Shown piece by piece: positions 33,647 through 42,844 of a stretch of 64,000 nt of DNA. The translations under genes were made by a program, and so were the position numbers. Under the pieces are notes generated by a model. It was not told the DNA's origin. It saw nothing but the letters and a program-made list of their open reading frames with translations, and ran no database searches. The stretch comes from Palsa-892 sp035295845 (lineage in GTDB: Bacteria; Pseudomonadota; Alphaproteobacteria; Rhizobiales; Xanthobacteraceae): assembly GCA_035295845.1 (NCBI GenBank), contig DATGIF010000031.1, positions 62,001-126,000 on the forward strand, read 5' to 3'. Numbering within the stretch: the first letter of the stretch is position 1; every line of letters starts with the position of its first letter.

Positions 33647-34090
33647 ATGAAAATGCTGGCGCTCATCGTATTCGGCGTTTTGACCGCAATCGCGGTGCTG
33701 CATGCCGCCTGGGGCTTGAAGATCGTTTGGCCGGCCGCGAGCGAGGCAGAGCTCGTTGCCATGGTCGTCGGTCAAAAGGGGCGCACGCGAATACCGCCGC
33801 CGTTCGCATGCTTCGTCGTCGCGGCGGCAGTTTTTCTGCAAGGGCTGATCGCGCTCGCGGCGGCTGGCTGGATTGCGGCCCCGGTATCAACGCCGGTCGT
33901 GGTTCTGCTCGCATCTCTGTGCGCATTGGCTTTTCTCGCCCGCGGTATGATCGGATTCACGGCCGTCTGGCGCGCGCGCCATCCGGAGCAACCTTTTGCA
34001 AAGCTTGATCGCGAATATTATTCACCGCTTTGTCTTGCGCTGGGCGCGGCCTTTGTGCTGCTCGCACTGTATCGCCTGGGATGGATATAA
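33647..34090 (+). CDS. DUF3995 domain membrane protein
   Basis: A 147-residue membrane protein with four predicted helices (about 3-23, 47-68, 73-97 and 122-143). It has the family pattern: LHAAWGLKIVWPA in the first helix region, RGMIGFTAVWRARHPEQPFAKLDREYYSPLCLALGAAF near the end. DUF3995 proteins are small inner-membrane proteins of unknown role. AAAGGCGG precedes ATG 33647 by about 7 nt; an upstream ATG at 33629 would add six residues. Confidence 0.75.
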   Translation: MKMLALIVFGVLTAIAVLHAAWGLKIVWPAASEAELVAMVVGQKGRTRIPPPFACFVVAAAVFLQGLIALAAAGWIAAPVSTPVVVLLASLCALAFLARGMIGFTAVWRARHPEQPFAKLDREYYSPLCLALGAAFVLLALYRLGWI

Positions 34091-34264
34091 GCGGAAAGCA
34101 TGGGTCCTTGCTTCGTCGTGGCGGTGTAATCAAGGCGCGGTAATCCGCTTGCGGAAAGGCTGCGCGAGGCTCACATACATCGACATCGAGCAACTTTTCG
34201 ACTTGCGCGGCGGTTATAAAAGGTCGAATGCTTTCGCAGCGCAGCGCTTCGCGAGGTGCGGCAA

Positions 34265-36529
34265 ATGAACATTTCCTCCTGGCGGCGTGAATATCTGACC
34301 AAGCCAATCTTCGGCTGGGCGAAGAAGGCGCTTCCCACCATGTCCGACACCGAGCGCGAGGCGCTGGAAGCGGGCGACGTGTGGTGGGACGCGGAATTGT
34401 TCACCGGCAGTCCCGATTGGTCGAAACTCCTGGCAACGCCGCGAGCGAAGCTCACGGCGGAGGAGCAGGCGTTTCTCGACGGCCCGGTGGAAGAGCTTTG
34501 CGCCCTCTGCGACGACTGGAAGATCAATTGGGAATTGCGCGACCTTCCGCCCGAGGCGTGGGACTTCATCAAGAAAAATCGCTTTTGGGGCATGATCATT
34601 CCCAAGGAATATGGCGGGCTCGGCTTTTCCGCTTTCGCCCACTCGGAAGTGATCCGTAAATTGTCGAGTCGCTCGGTGACGGCGGCGGTCACTGTGATGG
34701 TGCCGAATTCGCTCGGCCCCGGCGAATTGTTGATGCGCTTCGGCACCGAGGAGCAGCGCAAGCAATGGCTGCCGCGGCTCGCTTCCGGCGCCGAGATTCC
34801 CTGCTTCGGTCTGACCAGCCCCGAAGCCGGTTCCGACGCCGCCGCCATGATCGACAAGGGCGTGGTCTGCCGTGACAATTCCGGCAATCGCGAGATCGGC
34901 ATCCGGCTGAACTGGCACAAGCGCTACATCACGCTCGGGCCTGTGGCGACCGTCTTGGGTCTTGCCTTCAAGCTCGAGGATCCCGACCACATCCTCGGCA
35001 ATAAAGAAGATCTCGGCATTACGCTCGCGCTCGTGCCCGCGAAGACCGCGGGCGTCGAGATCGGTCATCGTCATTTGCCCGCCTATCAGGTTTTCCAGAA
35101 CGGCCCCAACTGGGGCCGCGACGTGTTCATCCCGCTCGACAACATCATCGGCGGCGCCGAGCGGGCGGGGCAGGGCTGGAAGATGCTGATGGCGGCGCTC
35201 GCCGCGGGCCGCGGCATTTCATTGCCGTCGCAGTCCTCCGCCGGCACCGCCTATACGGCGCGTGTGGCCGGTGCCTATGCGCGCGTGCGTGAGCAATTCG
35301 GCATTCCGATCGGAAAATTCGAAGGCATTCAGGAAGCGCTCGGCCGCCTCGCCGGCAACGCTTATCTGATCGACGGCGCCCGCCGCTTCACCTGCGCCGG
35401 GCTCGACCAGGGCCATCACCCGGCGGTGATTTCCGGAATCATGAAGCTGCACGCGACCGAGCGCATGCGCGCCTCGGTGACCGACGCCATGGACATTCAC
35501 GGCGGCAAGGGCATCATCGACGGCCCGCATAACTATCTCGGCAGTCTTTATCGTTCGGTGCCGATCGGGATCACCGTCGAGGGCGCCAATATTCTCACCC
35601 GCAACCTGATCGTTTTCGGCCAGGGCGCGATCCGCGCGCATCCTTATCTACTGAAGGAGATGAACGCGCTCTCCGAGCCGGACCCGGAAAAAGCGCTCGA
35701 TCTCTTCGATGATGCGTTCTGGAAGCACGTCGGCCACAGCCTCATCACTTTTTTGCGCGCGTGGGTTCATAGCTGGACCGGCGGCCTGTTCGCGGCGGCG
35801 CCCGATGCGGGAGCCGCGACCAAATTTTATCGCCAGCTTTCGCGCTACGCCGCCGCTTTCGCTTTCACCGCCGACATGGCGCTCCTCACCATGGGCGGCG
35901 CGCTCAAGCGCAAGGAAATGATTTCAGCCCGCCTCGGCGATATTCTCTCGGAGCTTTATCTTCTCTCCGGCGCGCTCAAGCGCTGGGAGGACGAGGGGAG
36001 GTTGGAGGCGGACCTTCCGCTGCTTGCCTGGTGCGTCGAAACCGGCCTCAAGACCATCGACATGCGCTTGCAGGAAGTGTTCGGCAATTTCCCCAACCGG
36101 ATCGTCGCGCTCTTTTTGAAGTTCATCATTCAGCCGCTCGGCATCCGCCGCCACGGCCCGCACGATGAGCTCACGCGCCAATGCGCCGAAATTCTTCTGG
36201 AGCCTTCGGAGACGCGCGACCGGCTCACGCCCGGCCTTTACGTCGACGACGGTGATGACGGCCTCGCGCGGCTCGAACGCGCCTTTCGCGCGGTCACCGC
36301 CACCGAGCCGATCGCCAAGAAGATGCACGATGCGAAAATTCGCGACTGGCGCACGGCCAAGGAAAAAGGCGTGATCAGCGCCGCTGAGGCGAAGGAAATG
36401 GAATCGGTCGCGGCCGCGGTCGCGATGGCGATCGACGTCGACGACTTCGCGCCGCAAGACCTTATTCCCGCCGGTGGCATCAGAACCGGCAAGCAGGCGC
36501 CGAGCGCGCTCGCGGCCAAGGCGAGCTGA
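34265..36529 (+). CDS. fadE: acyl-CoA dehydrogenase, FadE type
   Basis: A 754-residue FadE-like dehydrogenase, near the length of the E. coli enzyme. Residues ~85-120 (DFIKKNRFWGMIIPKEYGGLGFSAFAHSEV) and ~170-190 (IPCFGLTSPEAGSDAAAMIDKG) form the FAD/acyl site, DIHGGKGIIDGPHNYLG and TVEGANILTRNLIVFGQGAIRAHPYL the C-terminal helical domain, and the last ~250 residues are the FadE-specific extension. Known reaction: trans-2-enoyl-CoA formation, first step of beta-oxidation, at the membrane. It leads a four-gene operon, 2 bp before the thiolase gene. Start ATG 34265 rather than GTG 34256. Confidence 0.93.
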   Translation: MNISSWRREYLTKPIFGWAKKALPTMSDTEREALEAGDVWWDAELFTGSPDWSKLLATPRAKLTAEEQAFLDGPVEELCALCDDWKINWELRDLPPEAWDFIKKNRFWGMIIPKEYGGLGFSAFAHSEVIRKLSSRSVTAAVTVMVPNSLGPGELLMRFGTEEQRKQWLPRLASGAEIPCFGLTSPEAGSDAAAMIDKGVVCRDNSGNREIGIRLNWHKRYITLGPVATVLGLAFKLEDPDHILGNKEDLGITLALVPAKTAGVEIGHRHLPAYQVFQNGPNWGRDVFIPLDNIIGGAERAGQGWKMLMAALAAGRGISLPSQSSAGTAYTARVAGAYARVREQFGIPIGKFEGIQEALGRLAGNAYLIDGARRFTCAGLDQGHHPAVISGIMKLHATERMRASVTDAMDIHGGKGIIDGPHNYLGSLYRSVPIGITVEGANILTRNLIVFGQGAIRAHPYLLKEMNALSEPDPEKALDLFDDAFWKHVGHSLITFLRAWVHSWTGGLFAAAPDAGAATKFYRQLSRYAAAFAFTADMALLTMGGALKRKEMISARLGDILSELYLLSGALKRWEDEGRLEADLPLLAWCVETGLKTIDMRLQEVFGNFPNRIVALFLKFIIQPLGIRRHGPHDELTRQCAEILLEPSETRDRLTPGLYVDDGDDGLARLERAFRAVTATEPIAKKMHDAKIRDWRTAKEKGVISAAEAKEMESVAAAVAMAIDVDDFAPQDLIPAGGIRTGKQAPSALAAKAS

Positions 36530-36531
36530 AA

Positions 36532-37812
36532 ATGCGCCCCGTCTACATTATTGATGGCGCCCGCACGCCCTTCCTGAAGGCCCGTAGCGGACCCGGCCCG
36601 TTCACGCCGGTGGATCTTGCCGTGCAATGCGGGCGGCCGTTGCTCTTGCGCCAGCCCTTCAAGCCGCAAGATTTCGATCAGGTGATCCTCGGTTGCGTCA
36701 ATGTGATTGCCGACGAGATGAACCCGGCGCGCGTCGCCGCGCTGCGTCTCGGCATGGACGAGCGCATGCCCGCCTTCACCGTGCAGATCAATTGCGGCTC
36801 CGGCATGCAATCGATCGACACGGCGTACCGCTACATCCAGGACGGCATTTCCGACCTCGTGCTTGCCGGCGGCACCGAGGCGCTGAGCTACGCGCCGCTC
36901 GTCTATCGCAAATCGGCGGTGGAATGGTTCGGCCGCATGTTTACGGCGAAAACCGCGTGGGAGCGCATCGCCAATTTCTTCACGCTGCGCCCCTCTTTTT
37001 TCTCGCCGATCATCGGGCTCGAGCGCGGCCTCACCGACCCCGTGGTCGAATTGAACATGGGCCAGACCGCCGAGGTGCTGGCGAAGCTCTTCGATATCTC
37101 GCGCCGCGAGGCCGACGAATACGCCGTCGAAAGCCACAAGCGGCTCGCGAAAGCGCAGGCGGAGAATTTGCTGGCCGACGAGGTCGAGCCTGCCTTCGAC
37201 CGCAATGGCAAGGTCTACACCTTCGACGACGGCGTGCGGCCCGATTCCACCGTCGAAAAGCTCGCGACGCTGAAGCCCGCCTTCGAGCGGCCCTGGGGCA
37301 AGGTCACCGCCGGCAACAGCTCGCAGATTACCGACGGCGCCTCCTGGGTGATTCTTGCTTCCGAAGACGCGATGAAAAAGCACGGGCTTACGCCGAAAGC
37401 GGTGCTCGTCGACAGCCAATGGTCGGCGCTCGATCCCTCGATCATGGGGCTTGGACCGGTGCTTTCGGCCACCGAAATCCTCAAGCGCCGCAAGCTCGGC
37501 TTCGCGGATATCGAGTTATGGGAGCTGAACGAGGCCTTCGCGGCACAGGTGCTCGCCTGCCTTGCCGCCTGGCGGGACGACAAATTCTGCCGCGAGGTGC
37601 TCGGCCTCGACGGCGCCGCGGGCAAGATCGACCGCGCGCGGTTGAACGTTGACGGCGGCGCGGTCGCGCTCGGCCATCCGGTCGGCACCAGCGGCAACCG
37701 CATCGTCTTGCATCTCGTCAATGCGATGAAACGGCTCGGCCTCAAGCGCGGCATCGCCACCGAGTGCATCGGCGGTGGCCAGGGCGGCGCCATGCTCATC
37801 GAGATGGTGTAG
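36532..37812 (+). CDS. acetyl-CoA C-acyltransferase (thiolase), FadI/FadA-like
   Basis: A 426-residue thiolase. Catalytic residues are visible: nucleophile Cys in INCGSGMQSIDTAYRYIQDG (about residue 87), His in GGAVALGHPVGTSGNR, and proton-transfer Cys in ATECIGGGQGGAMLIEM. NEAFAAQVLACLAAW is the usual N-E-A-F block. The enzyme cleaves 3-ketoacyl-CoA to acetyl-CoA and a shorter acyl-CoA. The length and partners (fused hydratase/dehydrogenase next) suggest the FadI/FadJ subtype. It lies 2 bp after fadE and 3 bp before the next gene, so coupled translation is likely. Confidence 0.94.
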   Translation: MRPVYIIDGARTPFLKARSGPGPFTPVDLAVQCGRPLLLRQPFKPQDFDQVILGCVNVIADEMNPARVAALRLGMDERMPAFTVQINCGSGMQSIDTAYRYIQDGISDLVLAGGTEALSYAPLVYRKSAVEWFGRMFTAKTAWERIANFFTLRPSFFSPIIGLERGLTDPVVELNMGQTAEVLAKLFDISRREADEYAVESHKRLAKAQAENLLADEVEPAFDRNGKVYTFDDGVRPDSTVEKLATLKPAFERPWGKVTAGNSSQITDGASWVILASEDAMKKHGLTPKAVLVDSQWSALDPSIMGLGPVLSATEILKRRKLGFADIELWELNEAFAAQVLACLAAWRDDKFCREVLGLDGAAGKIDRARLNVDGGAVALGHPVGTSGNRIVLHLVNAMKRLGLKRGIATECIGGGQGGAMLIEMV

Positions 37813-37815
37813 GCG

Positions 37816-39912
37816 ATGGAAAGCAAAATCCGCGGCGTGATGAAGGATCACGAGCTGGAGCTTGGGCCGAACCCCGGTCCGACGCCGGGCCTCGACCACT
37901 GGCGTTATGCCAAGGACGAGGAGGGCATTGGTTGGCTGATCATCGACCGCAAGGGCGCCAGCGCGAACACCTTATCCGAGGGCGTGCTCACCGAGCTCGA
38001 TCTCGTGCTTGGCCTCATCGAAAAGGATCAGCCCAAGGGCCTCGTCATCCGCTCGTCGAAGCCTTCCGGCTTCATTGCCGGCGCGGACGTGTCCGAATTC
38101 GCCGGCGCCAAGGACGAGGCCGCGGTCGAGCAGCGGATTTCGCGCGCGCATCAGGTTGTCGATCGACTCGAGGCGCTCCCTTTCGTGACCGTCACGGTGG
38201 CGCACGGCTTTTGTCTCGGCGGCGGGCTTGAAGTCGCGCTTGCCTGCAAGCGCCGCATCGCGGTCGAAGGCGCCTCGTTCGGATTTCCCGAGGTGATGCT
38301 CGGTCTGCATCCGGGCCTGGGCGGCACCGCGCGGCTCCCGCGTCTCATTAGTCCGCTCACGGCGATGACCATGATGCTGACCGGCAGACCCCTCGATGCG
38401 CGCCGCGCGAAGGGCGCGGGCCTTGTCGACGCGGTGACGGAAGAGCGCCATGTGCGCAACGCCGTGCGCGCGGCCGTCGCCGGCGAGCTAAAGGCCGCAA
38501 AACCGAGCATGATGATTCCGCTCCTCGATAATTCCTTCGCCCGCCGGCTGCTTGCCGGCCGCATGCGTGCGGAAGCGAGGAAGACCGCCGATCCCGCGCA
38601 TTATCCCGCGCCCTACGCGCTGATCGATCTTTGGGAAAAGCACGGCGGCGACCGCGCCGCCATGCTCAAAGGCGAGATCAAATCCTTCGCCCATCTCATC
38701 GTCTCGGAGACCGCGCAAAATCTCATTCGCGTCTTTTTCCTGCGCGACCGCTTGAAGAAGATCGCGGGCGAGAAGCAGGATATCGGCCGCATCCATGTGA
38801 TCGGCGCCGGCGCCATGGGCGGCGACATCGCCGCCTGGTGCGCGCGCGAAGGAATCGCGGCGACGGTTTCCGACATGAAGCCCGAGCCGATCGCCGGCGC
38901 GATCAAACGCGCGGCCGACCTCTATTCGAAGGTGCTGAAGAAAAGCATCGACCAGCGCGATGCCCTCGATCGCCTGATTCCGGATCTGAAAAGCGCCGGC
39001 GTCGGCGGCGCCGATATTGTCATCGAAGCGGTGCCCGAAAAGCTCGACATCAAGCACAAGGTTTATGCCGCGATCGAGCCGGAGATGAAGGCGGGCGCGA
39101 TCCTCGCCACGAACACTTCGAGCATTCCGCTCGAGCAATTGCGCGACGGCCTGAAAAAACCCGAGCGCCTCGTGGGGCTGCACTTCTTCAATCCCGTCTC
39201 GCGCATGTTGACCGTCGAGGTGGTGGGCCACGACCGCGCCGATCAGGCGGCGCTCGCGACCGCGCGCGCTTTTGTCGGCCAGATCGATCGCCTGCCGGTG
39301 CCGGTGAAGAGCGCGCCGGGTTTCCTCGTCAATCGCGCGCTCACGCCCTACATGATCGAGGCGATGGTGATGATCGACGAAGGCGTCGCCAAGGAAACCA
39401 TCGACCGCGCGGCGGAAAAATTCGGCATGCCCATGGGACCGATCGAGCTTGCCGATCAGGTCGGGCTCGACATCTGCCTCGACGTCGCCGACATGCTGAA
39501 AAAGAGCCTTCCGCGCGAGCAGCCCGACGCGCCGCAATGGCTGCGCGACAAGGTCGCGAACAAGGAATTGGGCCGCAAGACCGGCAAGGGCTTTTACGAA
39601 TGGAAGGACGGCAAGGCGCAGAAATCGGGGAATGGCGCCGAGCCCACACCGGAGATGACCGACCGGCTCATCCTGCCGATCCTCGATGTCTGCGTGGGCG
39701 CGTTGCGCGAAGGCATCGTCGATGATGCCGACGTCGTCGACGGCGCGATGATCTTCGGCACGGGCTTCGCGCCTTTCCGCGGCGGTCCGCTGCACTATGC
39801 CGAGCGCCGCGGCGTAGACGACATCGTCGCGACGCTGCAGAAATTCGCGCAGAAATACGGCAAGCGCTTCGCGCCCGATCCCGGCTGGGATCGATTGAAA
39901 TCGCGTGCATGA
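37816..39912 (+). CDS. fadJ: bifunctional enoyl-CoA hydratase/3-hydroxyacyl-CoA dehydrogenase
   Basis: A 698-residue two-enzyme protein. The N-terminal crotonase part (~30-220) has GFIAGADVSEFAG (first oxyanion loop), HGFCLGGGLEVALACKRRIA (second oxyanion loop) and FPEVMLGLHPGLGGTARLPRL. The C-terminal dehydrogenase part begins IHVIGAGAMGGDIAAWCAREG (NAD loop), with NTSSIPLEQLRDGL, GLHFFNPVSRMLTVEVV (catalytic His), SAPGFLVNRALTPYM and the repeat domain RKTGKGFYEW. It performs the second and third steps of beta-oxidation. The symbol is by family; fadB is equally possible. Its stop overlaps the next start by 4 bp. Confidence 0.94.
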   Translation: MESKIRGVMKDHELELGPNPGPTPGLDHWRYAKDEEGIGWLIIDRKGASANTLSEGVLTELDLVLGLIEKDQPKGLVIRSSKPSGFIAGADVSEFAGAKDEAAVEQRISRAHQVVDRLEALPFVTVTVAHGFCLGGGLEVALACKRRIAVEGASFGFPEVMLGLHPGLGGTARLPRLISPLTAMTMMLTGRPLDARRAKGAGLVDAVTEERHVRNAVRAAVAGELKAAKPSMMIPLLDNSFARRLLAGRMRAEARKTADPAHYPAPYALIDLWEKHGGDRAAMLKGEIKSFAHLIVSETAQNLIRVFFLRDRLKKIAGEKQDIGRIHVIGAGAMGGDIAAWCAREGIAATVSDMKPEPIAGAIKRAADLYSKVLKKSIDQRDALDRLIPDLKSAGVGGADIVIEAVPEKLDIKHKVYAAIEPEMKAGAILATNTSSIPLEQLRDGLKKPERLVGLHFFNPVSRMLTVEVVGHDRADQAALATARAFVGQIDRLPVPVKSAPGFLVNRALTPYMIEAMVMIDEGVAKETIDRAAEKFGMPMGPIELADQVGLDICLDVADMLKKSLPREQPDAPQWLRDKVANKELGRKTGKGFYEWKDGKAQKSGNGAEPTPEMTDRLILPILDVCVGALREGIVDDADVVDGAMIFGTGFAPFRGGPLHYAERRGVDDIVATLQKFAQKYGKRFAPDPGWDRLKSRA

Positions 39913-41789
39913 GCGCGTCCCCGCGGGAATTTACCGACGCCGACGAACTCGCCGAAGACATCATACGCGAGGTCGGCAAGACGATCGTGCTCGGCCTGCC
40001 GCTCGGGCTCGGCAAGGCAAACCATGTGGCGAACGCGCTCTTTCGCCGCGCCGCCGCCGACCCTTCGATCTCGCTCACGATCTTCACGGCGCTCACTTTG
40101 GAGAAGCCGCGCTACAAGAACGATCTCGAGCGCCGTTTTCTCGCGCCGGTGATCGAGCGCCTCTTCGGCGACTATCCCGAGCTCGAATACGCCAAGGCCC
40201 TGCGCGCGCGGAAAATGCCGCCAAACATCCAGGTGAACGAATTTTTTCTCCTGGCCGGCGCCTGGCTCGGCGTGCCGGAGGCGCAACAGCACTATATCTC
40301 CGCCAACTACACGCATGCTATGCGCTATGTCATGGAGCGCGGCGTCAATGTTGTCGCGCAGCTCGTGTCGAAGCGGGTGCGGGTCGTCGACGGCAGGACA
40401 CGCTATAGCTTGAGCAGCAACACCGACCTTACGCTCGATCTTTTGGCCGCCCGCGCGTCAGGAGCCGCCGACTTCAAGCTCATCGCCGAGGTGAATTCCG
40501 AACTTCCGTTCATGCCGGGCGAGGGCGATCTTCCGGCCGAAACCTTCAGCCACGTGCTTGAAAGCAAGGCCACGGATTTTCCGCTGTTCGCGCCGCCGCA
40601 CGAGCCGATCACCGATACCGGCTACGCCATCGGCTTGCATGCCGCGCGCCTCGTTTCCGATGGCGGCACGCTGCAAATCGGCATCGGCCAGGAAGGCGAC
40701 GCCGCGGCGCAAGGCATGATCCTGCGCCAGAAGGACAATGCCGCTTTCCGCGAGGTCATCGCGCGCCTCGACGGCAACCGCCCGGCGCCGGCGTTGAACG
40801 AACTCGGCTCTTTCGAGAAAGGCCTTTACGGCATGAGCGAAATGCTCGTGGCTTCTTTTCTCGAATTGATGAAAGCCGGCATCGTCAAGCGCGAAATCGA
40901 CGGAAAGTTCATGCACGCCGGCTTCTTTGTCGGGCCGAAAGCGTTCTACCGGGCGCTGCGCGAGATGGATCCGGCGATGCTCTCGAAGATCGAGATGACC
41001 GCAATCTCCTTTACCAACGAGCTTTACGGCGGCGAGGACATCAAGCGGCATGCGCGCGCCAAGGCGCGTTTCATCAACAACGCCATGATGGTGACGCTTT
41101 TGGGCGCGGTGGTTTCCGACGGCCTCGAAGACGGCCGCGTGGTCAGCGGCGTCGGCGGCCAGTACAATTTCGTGGCGCAGGCTTTCGCCTTGCCTGATGC
41201 GCGCTCGATCCTCACCGTGAATGCCGCCCGCGGCGTGGGCTTCAAGCGGACATCGAACGTGCGCTGGAGCTACGGTCACACCACGATCCCGCGGCACCTC
41301 CGCGACATCGTCGTCTCCGAATATGGCGTCGCGGATCTGCGCGGAAAATCCGACGAGGACGTGATCGCCGCGATGCTTTCGATCGCGGATTCGCGCTTTC
41401 AGCCCGGGCTTTTGCGCAAGGCGAAGGACGCGGGCAAACTTCCGAAGAATTTCCAAATCCCGGCCTACGCCCGCGAAAACACGCCGGAGCGCATTGCGCG
41501 GGCGCTTTCGCCGTTCCGCGAGCGCGGCCTGTTGCCGCCGTTTCCCTTCGGCAGCGACTTCGACGCGGTCGAGCAGCGGCTGATTCCGGCTTTGCAAACC
41601 TTGCAGGATGCCTCGAGCGGCGAGCCGCTACAGTTGCTGAAGATTTTGCTGAGCGGATTCTCGGAAAAAGGGGAGAGCGACTCCGACAGGGCGGCGCTTG
41701 CGCGTCTCGGGCTCGCACAACCGAAGACGTTCAGCGACAAGGCTTATGCCATCCTCGTTCGCGGCGCGCTGCGCGGCGCCAAGTCCTAA
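39909..41789 (+). CDS. acetyl-CoA hydrolase/transferase family protein
   Basis: A 626-residue member of the Cat1/4-hydroxybutyrate CoA-transferase superfamily. N-terminal TIVLGLPLGLGKANHVANAL, middle DTGYAIGLHAARLVSDGGTLQIGIGQEGDAAAQG, and C-terminal VSGVGGQYNFVAQAFALPDARSILTVNAARG with RSSNVRWSYGHTTIPRHLRDIVVSEYGVADLRGKSD-like blocks show the two-domain fold; FTNELYGGEDIKRHAR lies where the catalytic Glu of this family is found (FTNELYG). It is about 100 residues longer than common members. As last gene of the fad operon it may release acetyl-CoA as acetate or pass CoA to another acid. Four-base overlaps at both ends (fadJ; convergent glucokinase). Confidence 0.88.
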   Translation: MSASPREFTDADELAEDIIREVGKTIVLGLPLGLGKANHVANALFRRAAADPSISLTIFTALTLEKPRYKNDLERRFLAPVIERLFGDYPELEYAKALRARKMPPNIQVNEFFLLAGAWLGVPEAQQHYISANYTHAMRYVMERGVNVVAQLVSKRVRVVDGRTRYSLSSNTDLTLDLLAARASGAADFKLIAEVNSELPFMPGEGDLPAETFSHVLESKATDFPLFAPPHEPITDTGYAIGLHAARLVSDGGTLQIGIGQEGDAAAQGMILRQKDNAAFREVIARLDGNRPAPALNELGSFEKGLYGMSEMLVASFLELMKAGIVKREIDGKFMHAGFFVGPKAFYRALREMDPAMLSKIEMTAISFTNELYGGEDIKRHARAKARFINNAMMVTLLGAVVSDGLEDGRVVSGVGGQYNFVAQAFALPDARSILTVNAARGVGFKRTSNVRWSYGHTTIPRHLRDIVVSEYGVADLRGKSDEDVIAAMLSIADSRFQPGLLRKAKDAGKLPKNFQIPAYARENTPERIARALSPFRERGLLPPFPFGSDFDAVEQRLIPALQTLQDASSGEPLQLLKILLSGFSEKGESDSDRAALARLGLAQPKTFSDKAYAILVRGALRGAKS

Positions 41790-42730
41790 TCGTCCGCCTG
41801 CGTGAGCCCCAGCGTGAACGCGCCGAGCAATTCAGGCGAGGGATGCACGATCACGCGCGTGGGAATCGCGGCGAGCCTTTCGCCGTAGGTAGGATGCTCT
41901 TCGAACGCCTTGCGGAAGGAGGATTTCGCGAAGAATGGCGCGAGCCCGCGCCCGAGCCCGCCCGCGAGATAAACGCCGCCGCGCGCGTTGAAGGCGAGCG
42001 CGAGATCGCCCGCCACGCGGCCGAAAACCCGCAAGAATACTTCGACCGTCTCGAGCGCGGTCTTGCCGCCGGCATTCGCGCCCGCAATCACGTCGTTTGA
42101 GCTCAGCGCTTGCCCGCAGAGCGCCTGGTGCAGACGCGCGAGACCCGGTCCCGATAAAATGCTCTCGATGACGAGCGGCTTCGAGCCAGGCGCGAGCCGC
42201 GCGAAGATATCGCGATCCGCGGCCGACGCGGCGCCAAGCACCATATGCCCCGCTTCGCTGGAGAGAACGATCGGCGGCTCCGCCGCGCGCACGAGCGCGG
42301 CGACGCCGAAGCCGGTGCCCGGTCCGCAGGCGAGCAGATTCTCTCCAGGCTCGCCCTTGCCGCCGCCGATGCTCACCACATCCTTCGCTGTCAACGCCGG
42401 CAAGGCGTGCGCGACCGCGACGAAGTCGTTCACCACGATTAACCGCTTCAGCTTCAACGCCTGCTTGAGCTTCGATCGGGAAAACGACCAGGCGCGATTG
42501 GTGAGCGAGATGCGATCCTCGTCGATGGGTGCCGCGACCGCGAGCACCGCCATCGTCGCCTGCTTTGCCTCCTCGGCCGCGAGTTCGCGCGAAAGCAATT
42601 CCTGCAGGTCGGCGATGCGGTCGTTGAACAGGGATTTGATTTCGCCCAGCCCCTTTTCGCGGCGGCCAAGGGCGATCCGCGTCTTCGTTCCGCCGATATC
42701 GGCGACGAGAATAGGGGGCTGCGTGCGCAA
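41786..42730 (-). CDS. glk: glucokinase
   Basis: A 314-residue sugar kinase of the bacterial glucokinase (Glk) type. It has the phosphate-1 motif LVADIGGTKTRIALGRR, VVNDFVAVAHALP (with the catalytic Asp in the ND pair), LLACGPGTGFGVAALV, SSEAGHMVLG (sugar-binding Glu/His) and AFNARGGVYLAGGLGRGLAPFF near the C-terminus. The reaction is ATP-dependent phosphorylation of glucose in the cytosol. It faces the end of the fad operon and is divergent from otsB, so glucose freed from trehalose by the neighbouring GH15 enzyme could be its substrate. Its stop overlaps the convergent gene by 4 bp. Confidence 0.92.
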   Translation of the reverse strand: MRTQPPILVADIGGTKTRIALGRREKGLGEIKSLFNDRIADLQELLSRELAAEEAKQATMAVLAVAAPIDEDRISLTNRAWSFSRSKLKQALKLKRLIVVNDFVAVAHALPALTAKDVVSIGGGKGEPGENLLACGPGTGFGVAALVRAAEPPIVLSSEAGHMVLGAASAADRDIFARLAPGSKPLVIESILSGPGLARLHQALCGQALSSNDVIAGANAGGKTALETVEVFLRVFGRVAGDLALAFNARGGVYLAGGLGRGLAPFFAKSSFRKAFEEHPTYGERLAAIPTRVIVHPSPELLGAFTLGLTQADD

Positions 42731-42782
42731 AGTGTCACCCTTAACGTTCGGTTGCGCCCCGATTCCTCCGCCGGGCGCAAGT

Positions 42783-42807
42783 GAACCTAAGCGCGGCCGG
42801 CGCGTTA
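42783..42807 (+). promoter_or_regulatory. EcfG (general stress)-type promoter for otsB operon
   Basis: TGAAC (42783-42787), 16-bp spacer, CGTT (42804-42807). This differs in one base from the alphaproteobacterial sigma-EcfG consensus GGAAC-N16/17-CGTT. It lies 37 bp before the otsB start, a normal distance for a transcription start about 7 bp past the -10 element. Confidence 0.45.
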
Positions 42808-42844
42808 TAACGCATTGACTATCATAGGATTTGATCGGGGAATA

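Noticed and set aside
36238..37419. 393-residue minus-strand frame across fadE and the thiolase
   Set aside because: It spans two real genes in antisense and has no domain pattern.
38488..39795. 435-residue minus-strand frame across fadJ
   Set aside because: Shadow of the hydratase/dehydrogenase gene; no motif of its own.
42744..42767. EcfG-like site upstream of glucokinase (GGAAT-N15-CGTT)
   Set aside because: The spacer is one base short of the usual range and the leader would be only a few bases; kept only as a remark in a finding.
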